A stretch of 64,000 nt of DNA from Marinirhabdus gelatinilytica (GTDB lineage: Bacteria > Bacteroidota > Bacteroidia > Flavobacteriales > Flavobacteriaceae), in the NCBI RefSeq assembly GCF_003353425.1, contig NZ_QRAO01000001.1, positions 1,116,001 through 1,180,000 on the forward strand, in the 5' to 3' direction. The translations under genes were made by a program, and so were the position numbers. The notes below the pieces were generated by a model. The model did not search any database, was not told where the DNA came from, and saw only the letters and a program-made list of their open reading frames with translations. Positions 58,415-64,000 of the stretch are shown piece after piece (the first letter of the stretch is position 1; the number at the start of each line of letters is the position of its first letter).

Positions 58415-59746
58415 TTAGAAATTCACCACACTATCCAAAGCATCATCTGCATCTTTGTGTATAAAATTTGCTTGATAGTTCAGCGTTGTTTTTAAATCAC
58501 TATGACGATATAATTTTTGAAGCATCAGTGGATGAATTTTATCTCCTGCAATATTCCCAAAGGTATGGCGCGCGATGTGGTTAGATAGATTTTTGTCTAT
58601 GTTGCACAATATGGCAAGTCTTTTCAGATATTTATTGAATAATTTGGTTGCGTTACGTTTTTTTTTGAAAACTTCCTCTTCATTAGTCGGGTCAACTTCT
58701 TTTAAAAATGGAAATACATACCCATTATTTTCGTCTCTGTGATTTTTGTAAAGTTCTAAGATTTTGGCAGCCTTTTCAGGAATTTTTAAACTAACTGGCT
58801 TTTCATTTTTATCCATTGTATAGATGAGCCTTTCATCAATGAAGTCAGACCATCTTAGCTCTACAGCGTCAGATATTCTCACACCGGCAAAATAGAAAGC
58901 TACCAGCCATACATTCTTTGTATGCCAGATAGAAGTATCTGGATCTAAGTTGACAATTTCGAGACGCTCAACTTCCTCTATTGTGAGCCCTATTTTATGA
59001 CCAGAACTAATCCGAATTTTTTCTTTCTCACCACCAAAGGGATAATACTTAACATCAACTACACCATCCTTAATAGCCTTATTAAATAGTGTACGGATAA
59101 ATATAAGTTGATTAGTGATTGTACGGTTTTTTTGCTCCAGATAAACTGTACAGAAATCTTTATACTTATCTAAAAACGATTCGGAAATATCTTGAAATTT
59201 CAGTGATTTCTTTTTCTTGAAATGCTTCACAGAGTCTATAAACAAATGCGTTCCTTTTCTTCCTTTACTCACTCGCTCTTTACGCCTATTTTTAATAGTA
59301 AGGATAACTTCATCTTGAGTTTTGGCGGTATCCAGATTTAAGAATTCTTCTAAATTGTAGAGAATAGATAATTCAGATTTTGCCACAGAATAAATACCTT
59401 TTTCATATTTATTCTTGACCCTCTCTGAAGCTACTGTAAAGAAAGATTTTGAACCACCAGCTCCTTTAAGCTTTTGCTTGACCTGTTTTGTGGTAAGTTC
59501 CTTTTTGGAATCAAAATAAATATCGTTTGCTTCAGTTAGTTTTTTCAGTAAGAAATTGTTGAGTTTTTTTGAATTGGGGTGCGTTCTTTTTACTCTCCCA
59601 GTTATTTTGTCCCAATCTTTTTCCAGCACATACTGTCCAGTAAATTTATAGTTTGTTTTATAATTTTCACTAATTCTTAGGGCAAGTGGAGCCGTTCCAT
59701 CTTTCCTTTCTTTATTTTTACGACGAACAATCTTGATACTTGCCAT
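58415..59746 (-). CDS. int: Tyrosine-type site-specific integrase of the ICE
   Basis: A 443-residue recombinase from the ATG at 59746 (an ATG 27 bases further upstream, at 59773, is possible but adds an atypical tail). Arm-type and core-binding domains fill about 1-250. The catalytic residues (numbered from this start) are R290 (AGVRISD), H390-x2-R393 (NHIARHTF), H415 (LYRHSDL) and nucleophile Y424 (TTLNYQ). This is the Bacteroidetes tyrosine-integrase class. It lies 175 bases from the tRNA-derived att site, as expected for the end of an element. Confidence 0.92.
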   Translation of the reverse strand: MASIKIVRRKNKERKDGTAPLALRISENYKTNYKFTGQYVLEKDWDKITGRVKRTHPNSKKLNNFLLKKLTEANDIYFDSKKELTTKQVKQKLKGAGGSKSFFTVASERVKNKYEKGIYSVAKSELSILYNLEEFLNLDTAKTQDEVILTIKNRRKERVSKGRKGTHLFIDSVKHFKKKKSLKFQDISESFLDKYKDFCTVYLEQKNRTITNQLIFIRTLFNKAIKDGVVDVKYYPFGGEKEKIRISSGHKIGLTIEEVERLEIVNLDPDTSIWHTKNVWLVAFYFAGVRISDAVELRWSDFIDERLIYTMDKNEKPVSLKIPEKAAKILELYKNHRDENNGYVFPFLKEVDPTNEEEVFKKKRNATKLFNKYLKRLAILCNIDKNLSNHIARHTFGNIAGDKIHPLMLQKLYRHSDLKTTLNYQANFIHKDADDALDSVVNF

Positions 59747-59920
59747 AATGGTAAATGTGCTTGTAGAATACAAAGATAATTAAAAACTACAAAAGGGGTA
59801 CAGAATAGGTACAGAATAATTTGGTTTTAAACGACTTCATTTAATATAAAAAATTATTAAAATACTGATAATCATATTATTTGTAGTTGTTTGTTAAGTA
59901 GAGGTGTATATTACCTCCAA

Positions 59921-59966
59921 GCTCATAACCCGAAGGTCACTGGTTCGAGTCCAGTTCCCGCTACTA
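59921..59966 (+). other. ICE right-end attachment site (3' part of an initiator-type tRNA-Met)
   Basis: The 46 bases correspond to tRNA nucleotides 31-76: loop CTCATAA with anticodon CAT, the 3' stem CCCGA (three C as in initiator tRNAs), a 5-base variable loop, T-arm ACTGG/CCAGT with TTCGAGT loop, and acceptor TCCCGCTA before CTA. No 5' half is present, so it is the chromosomal 3' piece left at the ICE end. The intact tRNA should lie at the ICE's other end, left of this window. Confidence 0.8.
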
Positions 59967-59974
59967 GCAAGGCC

Positions 59975-60005
59975 AAGGCTTCACACAATTGTGGAGCCTT
60001 TTTTT
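59975..60005 (+). terminator. tRNA terminator at the chromosome side
   Basis: AAGGCTTCAC (59975-59984) pairs with GTGGAGCCTT (59991-60000) in a 10-bp stem containing one G-T pair, and a T-run follows to 60005. It begins 9 bases after the tRNA 3' end and is probably its native terminator. Confidence 0.75.
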
Positions 60006-60134
60006 GTGGGCTGGATACAACATCGGGACAACAATGGGTTTGTTTTCTTTACCTAATTTTGTAGCCTTTAGTTTATTCGGCATAAAAACTACTATACCTA
60101 ACCAATGTTTGTTGCATTTTAATTCCGTTTCCTT

Positions 60135-61115
60135 TTACACGAAGACAGAAGCGCTATACTTATTCAAATAGTCCAGCGGCGTCATATCTGTAAATTTTCT
60201 GAAGACATCCCGAAACGCTTTTGGGTCTGAGTAACCCACTTCGTACATTACTTCATTGATTGTTTTTCGGCCTTTTTCCAGTTCTTTTTTTGCGGCTTCT
60301 ACTTTTACCCTTTGGTGGTATTCTACCACGCTATTGGATGTTGCTTGTTTGAAGCGGCGTTCAAAAGTCCGTCTGCTCAAAGCTACTTTTTCAGATAAAT
60401 CGTTTACCGCAATTTTATCTTTGAAGTGTTCTTCAATATAATTTTGTGCTTGTAATACCTTATCATCTTTATGTGTTTTTTGTCCTGCAAAAATCATAAA
60501 TGGCGATTGACTGCTTCGGTCTATGTCTATCATAAAACCTTTGGCAGCCATAATGGCTGTTTCACGACCAGCATATTTTTCAATCAAGTAAATGATGAGA
60601 TTGGTAAAAGCATACGCACCACCACTGGTATAGATGCCATCCGCTTCAGTCACTATTTTTTCATCGGTTAAAACAACGTTGGGAAATAATTCCCTAAATT
60701 GATTTGCAGAAGCCCAATGGGTAGAACACGGTTTCCCGTCCAATAATCCTGTGGATGCCAGGAAAAATGAAGAGATACACAAGCTCACCAATGCGGCACC
60801 ATCTTTATAGTGATGAATTAACCACGGAATTAAGTCACTATTTTCCTTTAAGCTTTCTTCAAAATCTGAATGAATCGCAGGAAGGATTATCAAGTCGGTT
60901 TTTGTGATGTCACTAATCAATTTCTCAGGAACAACGGGAAACAATCCTGCATTCGCACTCGGTGTTTTTGATACCCCAACAAGGTCAATCTTAAATAATT
61001 TCTGATGCCCAGATTGTTTTGAAAACTCATTGGCCCACGTTAATATTTGGTGGGTGCCTGCGACATTCACTACACTTATATGGCCTTTTGGAATTAAAAT
61101 AGATACGTGTTTCAT
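60135..61115 (-). CDS. GlxA/AraC-family regulator (chromosomal flank)
   Basis: A 326-residue regulator from the ATG at 61115; a start 48 bases further upstream would add an atypical tail. The N-terminal DJ-1/PfpI-like domain (about 1-180) starts KHVSILIPKGHISVVNVAGTHQIL and includes SLCISSFFLASTGLLDGKPCSTHW. The C-terminal AraC HTH pair (about 225-320) has VNDLSEKVALSRRTFERRFKQATSNSV and VGYSDPKAFRDVFRKFTDMTPLDYL. It resembles GlxA and FtrA regulators. Likely outside the ICE. Confidence 0.88.
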   Translation of the reverse strand: MKHVSILIPKGHISVVNVAGTHQILTWANEFSKQSGHQKLFKIDLVGVSKTPSANAGLFPVVPEKLISDITKTDLIILPAIHSDFEESLKENSDLIPWLIHHYKDGAALVSLCISSFFLASTGLLDGKPCSTHWASANQFRELFPNVVLTDEKIVTEADGIYTSGGAYAFTNLIIYLIEKYAGRETAIMAAKGFMIDIDRSSQSPFMIFAGQKTHKDDKVLQAQNYIEEHFKDKIAVNDLSEKVALSRRTFERRFKQATSNSVVEYHQRVKVEAAKKELEKGRKTINEVMYEVGYSDPKAFRDVFRKFTDMTPLDYLNKYSASVFV

Positions 61116-61253
61116 TTGTTTTTTATTTGGCTTAACGAAAGATATAAAAAGGTTTTGTCGCAATCAACCCCTGATATTGACGTAATTACACCCGAAGAAC
61201 CTTAAGTATCTATATTATCTTTGAATAACCAATAGATAAATAATAGATGTACT

Positions 61254-61661
61254 ATGAGATCAATATGGATCAATCTTCCCGTAAAGGACCTTGAGAAATC
61301 AACTACTTTTTTTAAGGAAATAGGATTTAAACAAAACCCTAATTACAACCGAAGCGATGGAGCAAGTTTCCTTTTAGGGGAAAAAGAAATCGTGATGATG
61401 CTCTTTCCCGAAGAAACCTTTAAGAATTTCACCTACAACGAAATAGCCGACACCAATAAAGGAACCGAAGTCTTATTGAATATCGATGCCCAGAGCAAGG
61501 AAGAAGTAGATGAAATGGCAAAAACGGTAAAAAAGGCAGGGGGGAAGATCTTTGCAAAACCTGAACTATCTGAAGGTTGGATGTATGTTTTTGGCTTCGA
61601 AGACCTTGATGGCCATCGATGGAGTATGTTGTATATGGACTTTAAAAAAATCAAGAAATAG
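61254..61661 (+). CDS. VOC-family protein 1
   Basis: A 135-residue glyoxalase/bleomycin-resistance (VOC) fold protein: MRSIWINLPVKDLEKSTTFFKEIGF at the start, then DGASFLLGEKEIVMMLFPEE, and VFGFEDLDGHRWSMLYMD with the terminal metal-site D-G-H. It lies divergently from the AraC regulator, with a 138-base gap that may hold both promoters. It may be a target of that regulator. Substrate unknown. Confidence 0.85.
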   Translation: MRSIWINLPVKDLEKSTTFFKEIGFKQNPNYNRSDGASFLLGEKEIVMMLFPEETFKNFTYNEIADTNKGTEVLLNIDAQSKEEVDEMAKTVKKAGGKIFAKPELSEGWMYVFGFEDLDGHRWSMLYMDFKKIKK

Positions 61662-61687
61662 TTAACAACAATAAAAATGTAATAAGT

Positions 61688-62074
61688 ATGAAAGCAAATC
61701 CAGTAGTATGGTTCGAGATCTATGTAAACGATTTACAGCGAGCCAAGAAATTTTATGAAACCGTTTTTAAAACTGAATTAAGCGAACTACCCCCGCCCGA
61801 TACCAAAAACGAAATACAAATGCTGTCTTTCCCAATGGAAATGAACGGCGAAGGAGCGGCTGGCACCCTTGTTAAAATGAAAGGCATTGAACCTAGTGCA
61901 GGTGGCACACTTGTCTATTTTAGAAGTAACGATTGTGCAAACGAAGAAAGCCGAATAGAAGCAGCTGGTGGCAAAGTAGTTCAGTCAAAACAATCGCTTG
62001 GTGACTATGGGTTTATGGTGCTGGCAGAAGATACCGAAGGCAATATGTTTGGGATTCATTCTCAAAATAAATAG
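61688..62074 (+). CDS. VOC-family protein 2
   Basis: A 128-residue VOC-fold protein: MKANPVVWFEIYVNDLQRAKKFYETVFK at the start, GAAGTLVKMKGIEPSAGGTLVYF in the middle, and MVLAEDTEGNMFGIHSQ at the end (E-G-N-x-F-G-x-H). It differs from its neighbour enough to be a separate subfamily. It follows VOC 1 by 26 bases, so they are probably an operon. Confidence 0.85.
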   Translation: MKANPVVWFEIYVNDLQRAKKFYETVFKTELSELPPPDTKNEIQMLSFPMEMNGEGAAGTLVKMKGIEPSAGGTLVYFRSNDCANEESRIEAAGGKVVQSKQSLGDYGFMVLAEDTEGNMFGIHSQNK

Positions 62075-62126
62075 TATTCCACTGGCAGAAATACACACTA
62101 GGACCCGCTCCACTCATTAAAAAGTT

Positions 62127-62272
62127 ATGGAAGGTTTGAATTACACCATTATTGTCAACAAACTAAAAGAAAATGTTATGACGGTAGATAAGGCTTTACA
62201 GGGAGGTATGATGAAAAATGGCCAATAGCATTGAAATATTTTAAAGAGGTTTGTGAAAACTATAAAGAATAA
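62127..62272 (+). pseudogene. Possible frameshifted gene remnant
   Basis: An ATG at 62127 opens a 33-residue frame (MEGLNYTIIVNKLKENVMTV ...) that stops at an amber codon, after which another frame continues with protein-like RYDEKWPIALKYFKEVCENYKE to a stop at 62270-62272. A single base change would join them. It may be a decayed gene, but no family is recognised. Confidence 0.3.
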
Positions 62273-62316
62273 CCATCTCAAATATGGTGAAGGACAGATT
62301 TTTTTTAGCTTAGAAA

Positions 62317-64000
62317 TTACCCCAATGCATTGTCCAGGATGTTCTGAACTACCTCTGGATTGAGCAAAGTGCTGGTGTCTCCCAAGTTACCAGTATCCTT
62401 GCTAGCAATTTTTCGTAAAATTCGTCGCATGATCTTTCCACTTCTGGTTTTTGGTAAACCTTCAGTGAATTGAATTTTATCCAGTTTGGCTATCGGACCA
62501 ATACGATCGGTTATCAGTTGGTTGATTTCTTTTCTCAAATTATCTTGATTGCGATCCTCTCCTGTTTCCTTCAGCGTGATGTAACCATAAAGTGCATTTC
62601 CCTTTATATCGTGCGGAAAGCCCACAATCGCACTTTCGGCCACAGCAGGGTGTTCGTTTATGGCGTCCTCAATGGGTGCAGTGCCTAAGTTGTGACCGCT
62701 CACTATAATCACATCGTCCACACGGCCTGTGATACGGTAATATCCCACGGCATCGCGCCTTGCGCCATCTCCTGTAAAATACATGTTTTTAAATGCGCTA
62801 AAATAGGTGTCTCGGTAACGATCGTGGTTGCCATAAATAGTACGTGCAATAGAAGGCCACGGGAACTTGATGCACAAACGGCCCTCTACTTGATTTCCTT
62901 TCATTTCTTCCCCGTTCTCATCCATCAAAGCAGGTTGAATGCCCGGTAACGGTAGGGTTGCAAAAGTAGGTATTGTAGGCGTTGAGTAAGGGATAGGGCT
63001 TATCATAATGCCACCGGTTTCGGTTTGCCACCACGTGTCTACAATGGGACTGTTTTTTTTGCCTACGTGATCGTTATACCAGTGCCAGGCCTCTTCGTTT
63101 ATAGGTTCCCCTACAGTTCCTAGTACTTTAATGGAGCTAAGGTCATGCTTTTCTACAAAGTCCAGGTTCTCCTTAGCCAGGGCCCGTATGGCGGTAGGTG
63201 CCGTATAAAATTGGGTTACTTTGTGCTTTTCAACGATTTGCCAAAAACGGCTAAAATCTGGATACGATGGTACCCCCTCGAACATCACTGTGGTAGCACC
63301 ATTACACAAGGGGCCATACACAATGTAGCTATGTCCAGTGATCCAGCCAATATCTGCTGTGCACCAATACACATCATCCTCCCTGTACTGAAATACATTT
63401 TTGAACGAATAGGCCGTATATACCATATAGCCACCAGTAGTGTGCACCATTCCCTTGGGTTTCCCTGTGGAGCCAGAAGTGTATAATATAAACAGAGGGT
63501 CTTCAGCATCCATAATTGTAGCCTTACAAATTGTATCTGCATTGTCCAGTAAGGGTTGTAGCCAGGTGTCACGGCCTTCCTTCATGGTCACTTCGCCTCC
63601 AGTACGTTTTACTACTAGATTTGTTTTTACGCCAGGGCACGATTCCAGGGCTTCGTCTACTATCTCTTTAAGGTTTATGGTTTTGCTTCCGCGGAAGCTT
63701 CCATCGCTGCAAATCACTATTTTACAATCGCAATCATTAATACGTGTAGCAAGGGCAGTAGCACTAAAACCTGCAAATACTACCGAGTGTACCGCACCTA
63801 TGCGTGCACAGGCCAACACTGCAATAGCCAATTCAGGAATCATAGGTAGATAGATGCACACCCTGTCTCCTTTGGTTGCACCTTGTTCTCTAAGAACATT
63901 TGCCATAGTAGCTACTCGCTGGTGGAGCTCTTTATAGGTAATGTGCTGGGCATTTTCTTTGGGGTCGTTAGGTTCAAAGAGGATGGCGGTTTTGTTGGCT
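62317..64000 (-). CDS. acs: Acetyl-CoA synthetase, partial (N-terminus beyond the right edge)
   Basis: The reading is open through the right edge with 31 further residues upstream of the first ATG at 63906 (KTAILFEPNDPKENAQ and on), so that ATG is not the true start. Visible adenylation motifs are FILYTSGSTGKPKG, WCTADIGWITGHSYIVYGPL, DTWWQTETGG, FTGDGARRDAVGYYRITGRVDDVI and, near the C-terminus, LPKTRSGKIMRR with the catalytic lysine. It activates acetate to acetyl-CoA. A C-terminal end of the usual acs length is present. Confidence 0.93.
   Translation of the reverse strand, partial: ANKTAILFEPNDPKENAQHITYKELHQRVATMANVLREQGATKGDRVCIYLPMIPELAIAVLACARIGAVHSVVFAGFSATALATRINDCDCKIVICSDGSFRGSKTINLKEIVDEALESCPGVKTNLVVKRTGGEVTMKEGRDTWLQPLLDNADTICKATIMDAEDPLFILYTSGSTGKPKGMVHTTGGYMVYTAYSFKNVFQYREDDVYWCTADIGWITGHSYIVYGPLCNGATTVMFEGVPSYPDFSRFWQIVEKHKVTQFYTAPTAIRALAKENLDFVEKHDLSSIKVLGTVGEPINEEAWHWYNDHVGKKNSPIVDTWWQTETGGIMISPIPYSTPTIPTFATLPLPGIQPALMDENGEEMKGNQVEGRLCIKFPWPSIARTIYGNHDRYRDTYFSAFKNMYFTGDGARRDAVGYYRITGRVDDVIIVSGHNLGTAPIEDAINEHPAVAESAIVGFPHDIKGNALYGYITLKETGEDRNQDNLRKEINQLITDRIGPIAKLDKIQFTEGLPKTRSGKIMRRILRKIASKDTGNLGDTSTLLNPEVVQNILDNALG

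Noticed and set aside
63440-63853. 137-codon frame opposite acs
   Set aside because: Antisense to a strongly conserved enzyme, with no recognisable protein features.

Overview
The window is low-GC DNA from a member of the Flavobacteriia (Bacteroidetes). The signs are a CTnDOT-style set of transfer genes (TraE-TraN with DUF4133, DUF4134 and DUF4138 types), RteC, A-rich ribosome sites, and a tRNA 3' end without an encoded CCA. About 59.9 kb of the 64 kb appears to be one integrative and conjugative element (ICE). Its integrase end is inside the window and its other end lies to the left. The ICE ends at 59921-59966, a 46-bp copy of the 3' part of an initiator-type tRNA-Met followed by that gene's own terminator. 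The last 4 kb looks like ordinary chromosome: a GlxA-type AraC regulator, two VOC proteins and acetyl-CoA synthetase.

Layout. 1-1751: relaxase tail (tentative) and coupling ATPase. 1818-6362: a defence and regulation insert. It has an ECF-type sigma factor coupled to a Panacea/DUF4065-like protein, divergent from a CBASS operon (small basic protein, LRAT-fold protein, 2TM-NUDIX effector, CD-NTase, stand-alone E2). 6363-14460: the type IV secretion module, from TraE pilin to TraN plus a lipoprotein, and a divergent N-acetylmuramoyl-alanine amidase. 14515-45713: about 31 kb of stress, redox and respiration cargo. 45870-49758: element maintenance genes (exonuclease/phosphatase family, DnaC-like ATPase, replication-organiser-like protein, excisionase-like HTH, RteC). 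49928-58373: a second accessory block with a membrane LuxR protein and single-domain asparaginase, a PD-(D/E)XK nuclease, a Fic protein with an AbiEi-like DNA-binding domain, a DUF262-DUF1524 protein ending in a HEPN-like segment, an HNH_5-like protein and a second PD-(D/E)XK-like protein. 58415-59746: tyrosine recombinase.

The cargo looks like a mobile stress-tolerance island with its own regulators. A histidine kinase and an NtrC-type activator (GAFTGA present) sit in the middle. Two sites with sigma-54 spacing (GG-N10-GC) lie upstream of two long minus-strand gene runs. One run is the Cys-rich small protein, gdhA, GreA-like, two helical paralogues, UspA, small proteins and acnA. The other is dps, a small conserved protein, pirin, nhaA, mscS and uspA. 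Each site has a GGGTA-N4/5-TACCC palindrome about 100 bp upstream, where an NtrC-type enhancer would sit. Separate sub-circuits are an Rrf2 regulator with a perfect 17-bp inverted repeat next to a cbb3-type oxidase, truncated haemoglobin and cupin cluster, and a Cys-rich MarR regulator with TTAGGAATCCTAA-type palindromes before itself and two neighbouring operons.

Gene functions are assigned from motifs and gene order read by eye. Regulatory calls are pattern matches and none has been tested.
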